Shown here one piece after another: positions 17,264 to 24,945 of a stretch of 64,000 bases of DNA. Below the pieces are notes generated by a model, which saw only the letters and a program-made list of their open reading frames with translations, ran no database searches and was not told where the DNA came from. Within the stretch, counting starts at the first letter, position 1, and each line of letters opens with the position of its first letter. The position numbers and the translations under genes are program-made. The stretch comes from an uncultured Candidatus Saccharibacteria bacterium (GTDB lineage: Bacteria; Patescibacteriota; Saccharimonadia; Saccharimonadales; Saccharimonadaceae). The DNA lies in NCBI GenBank assembly GCA_947425245.1, contig CANDYU010000005.1, positions 1-64,000 on the forward strand, read 5' to 3'.

Positions 17264-17743
17264 CTAGGCACGAGCGAAGTGAGCAAAGGCACGGTTAGCC
17301 TCAGCCATACGGTGACAATCTTCCTTCTTCTTAAAGGCGGCACCAGTTTCGTTATATGCATCAACAATCTCGAGCTCGAGGCGTTTAGCATAAGGCATGC
17401 CCTGACGAGCACGAGCGGCTTGTACGAGCCAAGAGAAAGCGAAATGTTGTTGGCGATGGCCGGAAATCGGGAATGGAATCTGGTAGTTCGCACCACCGAC
17501 ACGGCGAGATTTCACCTCGAAATCTGGACTAACATTAGCTAAAGCCTTCTCAAACACAGCAACGGGATCTTCGGAGCCGAGTTTTTTAGCGGCACCTTCG
17601 AGAGCAGCGTAAACTGCACGCTCGGCAGCTTGCTTCTTGCCATCAAGCATAGACTTATTAATCAGACGCTGAACCAACATGGACTGATACTTACGGTCTG
17701 GATTGGTCTTGCGTTGGAGAGATTTAGTAACTTTGCGTGGCAT
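17264..17743 (-). CDS. rpsG: 30S ribosomal protein S7
   Basis: The 159-residue protein has the S7 features MPRKVTKSLQRK at the N-terminus, VQRLINKSMLDGKKQAAERAVYAA (quoted in parts: LINKSMLDGKK, AERAVYAA), then VGGANYQIP and the conserved C-terminal HRMAEANRAFAHFA. S7 is the primary binder of the 16S rRNA 3' domain. It follows rpsL with a 3-bp gap, the standard str-operon order. fusA and tuf do not follow; the gene is closed by a terminator. Confidence 0.97.
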   Translation of the reverse strand: MPRKVTKSLQRKTNPDRKYQSMLVQRLINKSMLDGKKQAAERAVYAALEGAAKKLGSEDPVAVFEKALANVSPDFEVKSRRVGGANYQIPFPISGHRQQHFAFSWLVQAARARQGMPYAKRLELEIVDAYNETGAAFKKKEDCHRMAEANRAFAHFARA

Positions 17744-17746
17744 AGA

Positions 17747-18157
17747 TTATTCTCCCTTCTTTGCACCGTATTTAGAACGGCCCTGTTTACGACCCTGGAC
17801 ACCTTGGAGATCAAGGGTGCCACGGACGATGTGATAACGAACACCCGGAAGATCAGGCACACGACCACCACGGACAAGCACAACAGCGTGTTCCTGGAGA
17901 TTATGACCTTCCCCGCCGATGTAGGCCCAAACTTCTTGACCATTAGTCAAGCGAACACGAGCTACCTTGCGGAGAGCGGAGTTCGGTTTCTTTGGGGTCT
18001 TTGTGGTAACCTTTAGACAGACGCCGCGCTTCAACGGGGCGGCCTGGTCATAACGCTTGGTTTTTAGCGTGTTAACGATAGAGCCAAGTGCAGGAGCCTT
18101 CGATTTCTTGGCGGCTTTCTGGCGTGGCTTACGAATCAACTGATTGATAGTTGGCAC
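17747..18157 (-). CDS. rpsL: 30S ribosomal protein S12
   Basis: The 136-residue protein starts [12 protein letters not shown] after a GTG initiator, with AGGAAG upstream. It contains the decoding-site loop [19 protein letters not shown] and [21 protein letters not shown] in the usual order (quoted in shorter parts: [25 protein letters not shown]). The decoding-site Lys residues (TPKKPNS and the later [12 protein letters not shown]) are intact, so no streptomycin-resistance change is visible. It heads the rpsL-rpsG operon. Confidence 0.97.
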   Translation of the reverse strand: MPTINQLIRKPRQKAAKKSKAPALGSIVNTLKTKRYDQAAPLKRGVCLKVTTKTPKKPNSALRKVARVRLTNGQEVWAYIGGEGHNLQEHAVVLVRGGRVPDLPGVRYHIVRGTLDLQGVQGRKQGRSKYGAKKGE

Positions 18158-18237
18158 AATAAACTTCCTATTAACTTAATTTGATAATTGGTTTTTAATC
18201 TACAGCAATTGATCAAAAACCTGAAACTCTTGGGTTT

Positions 18238-18265
18238 ATTATACTCCGATGAGCGAAAAAAGCAA
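18238..18265 (-). promoter_or_regulatory. rpsL-rpsG promoter
   Basis: TTGCTT (18260-18265), a 16-bp spacer and TATAAT (18238-18243) on the minus strand. The leader to rpsL is about 75 nt long. Confidence 0.6.
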
Positions 18266-18314
18266 GAGGTTGAGAGTAAAATTGACAAAGAACGGCAATT
18301 CTGTGATTTTGCTA

Positions 18315-18343
18315 TTGACTTTTTTGATGAACCGTGGTATAAT
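18315..18343 (+). promoter_or_regulatory. Family promoter copy 4, facing a terminator
   Basis: TTGACT at 18315-18320, TTTT, a 17-bp spacer ending GTGG, and TATAAT at 18338-18343. The expected transcript starts near 18350 and meets a terminator hairpin at 18359, so it would be under 40 nt long. Confidence 0.75.
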
Positions 18344-18358
18344 TGTATATAGACTGCC

Positions 18359-18386
18359 AAAAGACCCGACATATGCCGGGTCTTTT
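18359..18386. terminator. Bidirectional terminator between tig and family promoter 4
   Basis: AAAAGACCCG (18359-18368) and CGGGTCTTTT (18377-18386) form a perfect 10-bp stem with A- and T-runs on both sides. It ends tig transcription on the minus strand and also faces the promoter at 18315 on the plus strand. Confidence 0.85.
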
Positions 18387-18402
18387 CACGAAAATACTGC
18401 TG

Positions 18403-19839
18403 TTATTCCTCAGCCTTGGCGGATTTCTTCGTGGTTTTGGAGGCTTTCACAGTCTTCGCGGCCTTTTTCTCCGCGGCCGGTTTTGAACTTTTAGTGGTTT
18501 TAGCGGGTTTCTTAGCCGTAGTCTTCGGTTCTTTCTTGGCTGGTTGGTTCATGATAGCATCACCACCGTTAGCAGCGACCAAGAAATCCATCGTTTTGTC
18601 AATAATCATGCGATTTTTAATATCTTGGCGAACTTCAGGCTTCTTAAGATTAGCCATGGCTTCTTTAGATTTCTTATAGACATCTTTTAGCTCGGCAATC
18701 TTCGCCTCGACCTCTTCGTCGGTGGCGGAGATTTTTTGGTCACGGGCCAGGATTTGCAGGGCTAGCGAAGCTTTAACTCGAGCTTCAGCAAGTTCAGAAG
18801 CGGCTTTCTCCCACTCTTCGAAGTTTTGGCCGGCATGCTCGAGATACTGCTCGAGGCTCATATTATAGGCAGCGGCATTGCGTACGACATCATCACGAAT
18901 GAAGCGAAGCTGATCCTGGATCAGGATTTCCGGGGCGGAGATCTTGGACTTCTCGACTAACTCCTTAACGAGATCATCGCGGTATTTCTCGGTCAGACGA
19001 TGACGATTTTGGGTCTCGAGATTTTTCTTAATGTCGGCACGGAGATCATCCATAGTTTGGAAATCGCCACACTTTTTCGCCAATTCATCGTTCTCTTCTG
19101 GTTTAACGACCTCGTTGACCTGCTTAAGAAGAACTTCGAAGACGGTTTTCTCGCCAGCGAGAGATTTTTCCGGATAGTTTTTCGGGAAAGTGAGCTCAAG
19201 CTCAAACTTGTCACCAGACGAATGGCCAACAATCCCCTCTTCAAAGCCAGGAATAAACTGGCCAGAGCCGAGAAGGAGATGATGATCTTTAGCACTGCCA
19301 CCAGGAAATTCGACACCATCTTTTTTGCCAACGAAGTCAATGATTACTTCGTCGCCATCCTTAGCGGCACGCTGAACCACTTTTTTCTCCGCATAGGCAT
19401 TCAAGATATTGTCAATAATGTCTTGAATATCCTGTTTAGAAGCCTCGGGGCTTTCCATCTTGGTTTTTAGATTTTTAAAATCACCGAGCTTCACTTCGGG
19501 GAGGATTTCGGCGGTGACAGTGTATTCAGCGGTGTCGTCAGGGACGTACTTCGTAACATTGGCACCGGTAATAGCAAGAGGTGTAATTTTTACGGCGTTA
19601 AAAACATCTTGCATATTAGTACGAATAGCTAAATCAATAGTCTCGCTGGCGATATCATTAGGATTAAGATTCTTTTCAACGAGGGAGAGAGGAGCTTTGC
19701 CCTTGCGAAAACCTTGAACCTTGAGATGTTTTGATAAGTTCTCAATTGCACCAGATCGGGCTTTCTTAAGGTCAGCAGCGTCAAGAGTTACCTTGATTTC
19801 CACCTTTGTATCAGATATTTTCTTCGTTGTAGTCTTCAT
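18403..19839 (-). CDS. tig: Trigger factor with a histone-like tail
   Basis: The 478-residue protein has the ribosome-binding N-terminal domain with the signature GFRKGKAPLSLVEK (about residues 43-56), a central FKBP-type PPIase domain (VIIDFVGKKDGVEFPGG, then FIPGFEEGIVGHSSGD, about 165-215) and the helical C-terminal chaperone domain. It is the ribosome-bound folding chaperone. The last 50 residues are a Lys/Ala/Thr-rich tail (TTAKKPAKTTKSSKP and following) similar in composition to the L32 tail. A -10 element (TACAAT) ends 7 bp before the ATG and no RBS is visible, so the mRNA may be leaderless. Confidence 0.96.
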   Translation of the reverse strand: MKTTTKKISDTKVEIKVTLDAADLKKARSGAIENLSKHLKVQGFRKGKAPLSLVEKNLNPNDIASETIDLAIRTNMQDVFNAVKITPLAITGANVTKYVPDDTAEYTVTAEILPEVKLGDFKNLKTKMESPEASKQDIQDIIDNILNAYAEKKVVQRAAKDGDEVIIDFVGKKDGVEFPGGSAKDHHLLLGSGQFIPGFEEGIVGHSSGDKFELELTFPKNYPEKSLAGEKTVFEVLLKQVNEVVKPEENDELAKKCGDFQTMDDLRADIKKNLETQNRHRLTEKYRDDLVKELVEKSKISAPEILIQDQLRFIRDDVVRNAAAYNMSLEQYLEHAGQNFEEWEKAASELAEARVKASLALQILARDQKISATDEEVEAKIAELKDVYKKSKEAMANLKKPEVRQDIKNRMIIDKTMDFLVAANGGDAIMNQPAKKEPKTTAKKPAKTTKSSKPAAEKKAAKTVKASKTTKKSAKAEE

Positions 19840-19846
19840 GCAGTCA

Positions 19847-19855
19847 ATTGTATCA
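19847..19855 (-). promoter_or_regulatory. Extended -10 of tig, implying a leaderless mRNA
   Basis: TGATACAAT on the minus strand ends 7 bp before the tig start codon. Confidence 0.55.
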
Positions 19856-19871
19856 TAGAACTGAGGAAAAA

Positions 19872-21464
19872 TTAAGGTGTAATAATTCCCTTCTTCTCTT
19901 CGGTGCGAAGGTGACGAATAGTATCACGTAGCTCGGTGCCCATCTTGACACCGGGATTAAGAATGTTGTTAGGATCGAAGGCGGTCTTAATGTCAAGATA
20001 GAGTTCACGCTCGGCAGGAGTGAGGGATTGGGAAGTGGGGAGGGCTTTAATGCGACCCTCGGGGCTGCCACCAGTGAGCGACCCTTCACATTCTGTGACT
20101 AGCTGACTATATTGCCTGAGGAAGTTTACGACTTTGCGACGCCCTTCAAAATTCGCATAGTCAATCTCTGGGCGAACATTATAATTCGAGGTTGAATAGG
20201 AGCCAAAAATCGACAGATCGAGACTAAGGATCTCCTCAATCTGTTTTAATCCGGCAATAAAATCGGCAAGCCGATATCGTGGGATATAGACATCGTCGGC
20301 CACGGCTAGGCGTTCACCTCCTCCGCAATCGTTAAGGAAGCTAAGCATGGCCGAATCAAACTCTTGGAAGTGGCTTGCGTTATTCGTGGTTTCTTCTATT
20401 GAAAAAATGCCGGGTGGTAAGACGTTTTTACAATGCTGGATTTTTCGAGCAGCACGAAAACGACGATCGTCGAAGCCAGCCATGGCAATCCAGCCTTCGG
20501 TGAGGCGATGGTGGCGGAAGGCTTGTGGGAGGTTACCAAACTCTGCGGCCTGCTGAATAATGCGGGCATCATAGATTTTCAGGAAACGAGGTTCAAGCTC
20601 ACAGGCAAAGTTTAAAAAACGAAGAAAACCCTTGAAGTCAGGTATAGCAACCATAAAACGCCGAGTAGGCGGAGGCAACAAGTCAATTCGCAGGATAATA
20701 TCCGTAATAAACCCGAGTGTGCCCTGAGACGCAAACATGAGTGGCAAGAGGTTTACGGTATGGGACTCACGCACCTTGGTGATGTTGGCGTATCCGGCTA
20801 AATCAAATGGGCGGGTGCTACGATCCAGAACCGTATCGGCGTGCTGATCAAGGATTTGTTCAATTTTGCGGTAAATTGCACATTCGAAGGAGCCCGCATC
20901 GAGTTTATTGTCCAACGTGCGAAGATTGTACGGTGCAAGTTGCACGATGTCGCCACTAGAAAGAACAACCTCGGCTCGCTCAACATAATGGAAAATGCCA
21001 CCATGCTTCCCGGAAGCATCATCATTGGGACAATTCGCGATGAGGCTGCCCATTGTAATATGCGGGTCGTAGTCAATGGGCAGACAGAGACCTTGCAGAC
21101 CGAGTGCGGCATTTAGGGTGCCGAGCGTAACACCTGGCTGGACTCGAACCAACCGACCACGAACATCAATTTCTTCGATATGATTCATACGTTCGGTAGA
21201 GATGACTAAGCCATCACCAATTGATGCACCGGTTTTACCGGTGCCGGTGCCACGGATGGTAAGCGGCAGGCGAAGATCACGGATGGCGAGTTGATTGGCG
21301 AAACGAACTAATTTACAGACATCCTCGGCGGTTTCCGGAAGAGCAACCATCTTAGGAACCGCCCGTAAGACTGAGCGATCCGTGGCATATGTTTCACAAA
21401 TCGATGGACGATCAAAAACGTTGCCAACGATGTGCTGATTCAGATAATTAGCAAGTTTACTCAC
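19872..21464 (-). CDS. FAD-linked oxidase (GlcD/DLD-like)
   Basis: The 530-residue protein has a PCMH-type FAD-binding domain: a VALPETAEDVCKLVRFAN strand-helix near residue 40, IRGTGTGKTGASIGDGLVIS near 70, VQPGVTLGTLNAAL near 110, and GSLIANCPNDDASGKHG near 140. A C-terminal FAD-oxidase domain follows, ending FDPNNILNPGVKMG. The family oxidises 2-hydroxy acids such as lactate or glycolate. The electron acceptor and substrate cannot be seen. The start is GTG with GGGAAGG very close. The gene is alone between tig and the cutinase locus and diverges from family promoter 5. Confidence 0.88.
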   Translation of the reverse strand: MSKLANYLNQHIVGNVFDRPSICETYATDRSVLRAVPKMVALPETAEDVCKLVRFANQLAIRDLRLPLTIRGTGTGKTGASIGDGLVISTERMNHIEEIDVRGRLVRVQPGVTLGTLNAALGLQGLCLPIDYDPHITMGSLIANCPNDDASGKHGGIFHYVERAEVVLSSGDIVQLAPYNLRTLDNKLDAGSFECAIYRKIEQILDQHADTVLDRSTRPFDLAGYANITKVRESHTVNLLPLMFASQGTLGFITDIILRIDLLPPPTRRFMVAIPDFKGFLRFLNFACELEPRFLKIYDARIIQQAAEFGNLPQAFRHHRLTEGWIAMAGFDDRRFRAARKIQHCKNVLPPGIFSIEETTNNASHFQEFDSAMLSFLNDCGGGERLAVADDVYIPRYRLADFIAGLKQIEEILSLDLSIFGSYSTSNYNVRPEIDYANFEGRRKVVNFLRQYSQLVTECEGSLTGGSPEGRIKALPTSQSLTPAERELYLDIKTAFDPNNILNPGVKMGTELRDTIRHLRTEEKKGIITP

Positions 21465-21521
21465 CTTCCCACCATATTTAACTTAGTTAATTATAGCATA
21501 AGCTAAAATTGCTTGATAGTC

Positions 21522-21550
21522 TTGACTTTTTAAAGAAAGTGTGGTACAAT
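21522..21550 (+). promoter_or_regulatory. Family promoter copy 5 (TTGACT-17-TACAAT)
   Basis: TTGACT at 21522-21527, TTTT, a 17-bp spacer ending GTGG, and TACAAT at 21545-21550. The ATG of the small gene lies 6 bp after the -10, so its message would be leaderless. Confidence 0.8.
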
Positions 21551-21556
21551 GAGAGG

Positions 21557-21748
21557 ATGAGGTCTTTTTCTTTTCATGAACGAGTTCCTAAGAAATGTTG
21601 GGTAGGGGACCAGCAGAAAGTTTGTTATGCTTCGCGTGAGGAGGCGGAGGCGGCAGCACTGGTTGCACAACATGACTATGGGGCACCAGAGTTGACAGTA
21701 TATCATTGTGAATACGGCGATCATTGGCATCTAAGCTCTCATCGTTAG
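21557..21748 (+). CDS. Small Cys/His protein, leaderless, overlapping the cutinase gene
   Basis: The 63-residue protein RSFSFHERVPKKCW (after Met) contains KVCYASREEAEAAA and ends VYHCEYGDHWHLSSHR. The layout (basic start, CYASREEAE, then HCEYGDHWHL) resembles small putative zinc-binding proteins of actinobacteria and phages that end in C-x-x-C-x-x-WHL, but here only one Cys remains in the last motif. The strong promoter exactly 6 bp before the ATG supports expression. It overlaps the 3' end of the cutinase-VWA reading frame on the other strand by 161 bp. The function is unknown. Confidence 0.65.
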   Translation: MRSFSFHERVPKKCWVGDQQKVCYASREEAEAAALVAQHDYGAPELTVYHCEYGDHWHLSSHR

Positions 21749-24149
21749 GGTGTTTAAAGAACTGTTGAATCTTGCTAAGCATATGTTCGTAAGGCCAGTA
21801 GCCAGTGTTAGGTGCTTTTGGAATGTAGCCTAGATTAGAGCTGGAGGACTGAATATTATCAGTTGTCACTTGGTTGGGAAGGCTAGTAGAGGGATTGGGA
21901 TATTCAGTGTCAGATCCTTGAGATGGTTCAGTTGGCTGGGGCCCTTGATTATTTCCTGAATTATCAGGGTTTGAACCGGGATGATTTTCATTGTCTGGGT
22001 CGGTTTTATCGGGCTTGTCCGAATTATTGGGATTATTGTCGTCAGGATTATTACCGGGGGTTTCACTGGAGTTGTCATCAGGAGACTCTGGCAGTGTCGG
22101 TGGAGTTCCTTGAGTGTCATTATCCTCCTTGTTATCGCCATCATTGTCTTGGTCGTACCAGTTGTCGGTATTGAGGTCCTGACTGGGCTGGCCAATTTCA
22201 AATTCTCCATTAGGTTTTAGGGTGACACTGGCGGAAAGGCCGCGTTCGCTACCTTCCGATGTACCAGTTTTTGAATAAGCAGTAAGCGTTAGGTTACTAT
22301 TTGCAGTGATGTCTTTAACTCTAATATACGGACGGCTACTCGGTTCTTCAAAGCCCATAATTGTACCGTTTAACGACACGAGCACGCCCAAACCGTCCGT
22401 TTCATAGTCAACGCGATAATATTCCCCCTTACTGACGAATTCGACATTGGTAATTTTAACCTGAGCTAGTTCGAGGAGATTCTCCATCACGTCAATCTTA
22501 GCGGACATAGTACTAAATCGGCCCTCCTCATCAGTTACTTTAACCTGGATATAGCCACTGAGAGGATTAGTATAACCATGCGAGATAATCGGTCCAGCGT
22601 CCTGCGTTTCAAAGATTCCATCGCAGTCTAAATCCCAGTCGTAGCGGACAATCTTAGAGAGGCCAATGGTTGTTGAATCTGAGGCGTCAAAGTAAAAGTC
22701 TTGATTGATGAAGCCGCTATAATTCTCTAAGGCCAGCTTCGCGATTGGTCGGCCGGCAATCTCCGAAAGATATAAATCAGGTTCGTCGATAAGGTAATAT
22801 ACTTTACCATTGGTCCTGTCACTAAGTTCTTGATATTCAGCTATATATTGAGGATGCATGACCAAAGTATATACATTCACTGGGTCGATAGATAAACTGA
22901 GTTTAACGATATCCTCCAATTGAGCTTTATTACCATCGAGATTTTCTAGATTGGGACTAGCAGTAATAACTGCAACTGATTTTGTGGCACCAATTTGCCA
23001 GTCGACAGAACGCATAGCAAAGTCTAATGCCGAGAAAACCGGTTCCCCAAAGACATGGTGACCGCCATCTAGTACTTGGGTAGCCTTTGTTAGGCTTTCC
23101 GCAAACTCTCTAGCATCACAGCTGAAGTCACAGATCATTTTGATATTGTCTTCCTTGGGATACTTATAGGTGAAAAGGGCTACCCTTCCGCCCAGACTAC
23201 GGATTCTGTAAGCAAGCTGCTGAGCTTGATCGCGATAGAGCGAAGCGTACTTTAGCATACTTCCGCTGACGTCAAAGAGAATGATTAAGTCGTGGGTTGA
23301 GGCGACGGTAGATGGGTCGGAAGTTGGCAATTTAGGAAAAGTAGCTCGAATCTTATTAGAAATTACTTCGGCCGCGTTTTTATATAGGCCATTTCTGACA
23401 TATGAGGTATGGTCATCGACACTGACGCCAGAACTACACATTATGTCACGATCATTACACCAAACTCCAAGCTTACCAGTATAACCAGTAGGTTGATAGG
23501 GATTTCTGCCACCCAAAATACCTTTGTAGGCATGACAGTCGGATACATAAGCACGGTAATCTGACAAGTTTTTACCAGAGCAAGCATCTGGCATGCGACC
23601 TTGTCCTTCCGGAAAGTAAGCCTTCGGGTCGCCGAAGTTGGCAACATAAATGATTTTCTTGGGGTCGATTTTAGATAGCGACATCGTGTTCACCATAGCC
23701 CCCTGAGAGTAGCCGCCTAGGACATACTTGGTTTGAGGACAAAGGCTAGAGTAATGATTAATATAAGCTATCAACTCATTAGAACCTTCGACAACGCTAG
23801 CACCAAACTGAAAGGCTGATCCTGCACTGACATATGCTCCGATTAAGTTACCTATGCCTGCCCATGACCCGGCCACAGCTACGGCGGGATACTGGTATTC
23901 AGAATTAGAGTCACTGCCAAGCTCAAAGTAGCTATACCGCAAGTCTAAACCATAGAGCATGTAGTCTAAACTGTATTGCCAGGCTTCATAGCTAGAATCG
24001 TTAAGGCTTTCACCCGACCCACGGGCAAAAATAATTTTTACTTCATCACATTTTTGATCGTTTTGGTCGGCATATGCGGCAATACCGGGGCACAGACTCG
24101 TACTAATAATTAGGCAGGTAGCAAAAAGTATGCGGGACAACTTTATCAT
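21588..24149 (-). CDS. Secreted cutinase-like hydrolase fused to a VWA domain
   Basis: The 853-residue protein has a signal peptide (1-27). A cutinase/serine-esterase domain (about 30-270) follows, with KIIFARGSGES, the lipase box GGYSQGA and a later D/H region (CNDRDIMC, DDHTSYVRNG). A von Willebrand A domain comes next, with the MIDAS motif FDVSGSM near 295. PKD-like beta domains (YDWDLDCDGIF) and a long Asn/Asp/Pro/Ser-rich stretch (about 660-780) follow. Near the end APNTG resembles a sorting-type motif but no terminal membrane helix follows it. The frame continues 50 residues opposite the small gene at 21557, so the true C-terminus may have been replaced. RBS AGGAGA precedes the ATG. A role in degrading host surface esters or in adhesion is inferred. 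Confidence 0.85.
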   Translation of the reverse strand: MIKLSRILFATCLIISTSLCPGIAAYADQNDQKCDEVKIIFARGSGESLNDSSYEAWQYSLDYMLYGLDLRYSYFELGSDSNSEYQYPAVAVAGSWAGIGNLIGAYVSAGSAFQFGASVVEGSNELIAYINHYSSLCPQTKYVLGGYSQGAMVNTMSLSKIDPKKIIYVANFGDPKAYFPEGQGRMPDACSGKNLSDYRAYVSDCHAYKGILGGRNPYQPTGYTGKLGVWCNDRDIMCSSGVSVDDHTSYVRNGLYKNAAEVISNKIRATFPKLPTSDPSTVASTHDLIILFDVSGSMLKYASLYRDQAQQLAYRIRSLGGRVALFTYKYPKEDNIKMICDFSCDAREFAESLTKATQVLDGGHHVFGEPVFSALDFAMRSVDWQIGATKSVAVITASPNLENLDGNKAQLEDIVKLSLSIDPVNVYTLVMHPQYIAEYQELSDRTNGKVYYLIDEPDLYLSEIAGRPIAKLALENYSGFINQDFYFDASDSTTIGLSKIVRYDWDLDCDGIFETQDAGPIISHGYTNPLSGYIQVKVTDEEGRFSTMSAKIDVMENLLELAQVKITNVEFVSKGEYYRVDYETDGLGVLVSLNGTIMGFEEPSSRPYIRVKDITANSNLTLTAYSKTGTSEGSERGLSASVTLKPNGEFEIGQPSQDLNTDNWYDQDNDGDNKEDNDTQGTPPTLPESPDDNSSETPGNNPDDNNPNNSDKPDKTDPDNENHPGSNPDNSGNNQGPQPTEPSQGSDTEYPNPSTSLPNQVTTDNIQSSSSNLGYIPKAPNTGYWPYEHMLSKIQQFFKHPNDESLDANDRRIHNDILSTLVPHSHVVQPVLPPPPPHAKHNKLSAGPLPNIS

Positions 24150-24245
24150 ATTTCTCCTAGATTTACGCTTTATTTAATTATGCTCAGAGTATAACAAAAT
24201 TATTTTTAAAATTACAACCATAAGCATGATTAAAAAGCCTAAATG

Positions 24246-24271
24246 GCAAAAACTCGCCAGAACGGCGAGTT
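24246..24271 (-). terminator. Terminator after ung
   Basis: AACTCGCC (24251-24258) pairs with GGCGAGTT (24264-24271); TTTTTG follows on the minus strand. Confidence 0.8.
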
Positions 24272-24296
24272 AACTTTGTTATGTTTAAACGATTGA

Positions 24297-24944
24297 CTAC
24301 CAGACAATTTCAGCTAAGCCATGTTCGGCAAGAAACTCGTTGGCTCGACGAAAGTGACCATTGCCGAAAAATCCGCTGCTAGCAGATAGGGGCGAAGGGT
24401 GAGGAGATTCGAGAACTAGATGTTTATCCTGACTAATAAGCGATTTCTTACTACGAGCATCGCGGCCCCATAGCAGGAAGACAAGATGATCACATCGATC
24501 ATTTAGGTACTTAACAGTTGCTTCGGTAAAGATTTCCCAGCCTTTGCCTCGATGCGATCCGGCCTTGTGTGCCTCGACGGTCAACACATTATTCAGGAGA
24601 AGCACCCCCTGCTTCTGCCAGCAAGCTAGATCCCCTCCTTGGTTTTTGTGACTACCATACTCGCTGTCAATTTCTTTATATATGTTTACCAGGGACGGCG
24701 GAATAGGTTGCGAGTTTGGCACGGAAAAGGCAAGCCCATGGGCAGCACCGGGAGTATGATAAGGATCTTGACCAAGAATGACAACTTTGACGGCACCTAG
24801 GTCGGCCGTAAAAGCACGGAAGACCTGTCCTTTAGCTGGAAAGACCGTTTTGGTAGCATAAGCTTCATGCAAAAACTCACTTAACGTCTTAAAGTAGGGT
24901 TGCTGAAACTCAGACTCCAAAAACGGTTTCCAGCTTTCGTGCAT
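24297..24944 (-). CDS. ung: Uracil-DNA glycosylase (family 1)
   Basis: The 215-residue protein has the Ung motifs VVILGQDPYHTPGAAHGLAF (water-activating Asp in GQDPYH, about 59-64), LLLNNVLTVEAHKAGSH, and ESPHPSPLSA (minor-groove loop, about 180-189). It removes uracil from DNA and starts base-excision repair. It follows the membrane protein gene by 1 bp and is closed by a terminator. Together with the dUTPase and thyA in this window it belongs to uracil exclusion from DNA. Confidence 0.96.
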   Translation of the reverse strand: MHESWKPFLESEFQQPYFKTLSEFLHEAYATKTVFPAKGQVFRAFTADLGAVKVVILGQDPYHTPGAAHGLAFSVPNSQPIPPSLVNIYKEIDSEYGSHKNQGGDLACWQKQGVLLLNNVLTVEAHKAGSHRGKGWEIFTEATVKYLNDRCDHLVFLLWGRDARSKKSLISQDKHLVLESPHPSPLSASSGFFGNGHFRRANEFLAEHGLAEIVW

Positions 24945-24945
24945 A

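Noticed and set aside
18249-18494. An 81-residue plus-strand frame over promoter copy 4
   Set aside because: It would start upstream of the promoter and read through the tig terminator and the tig tail; no RBS is present.
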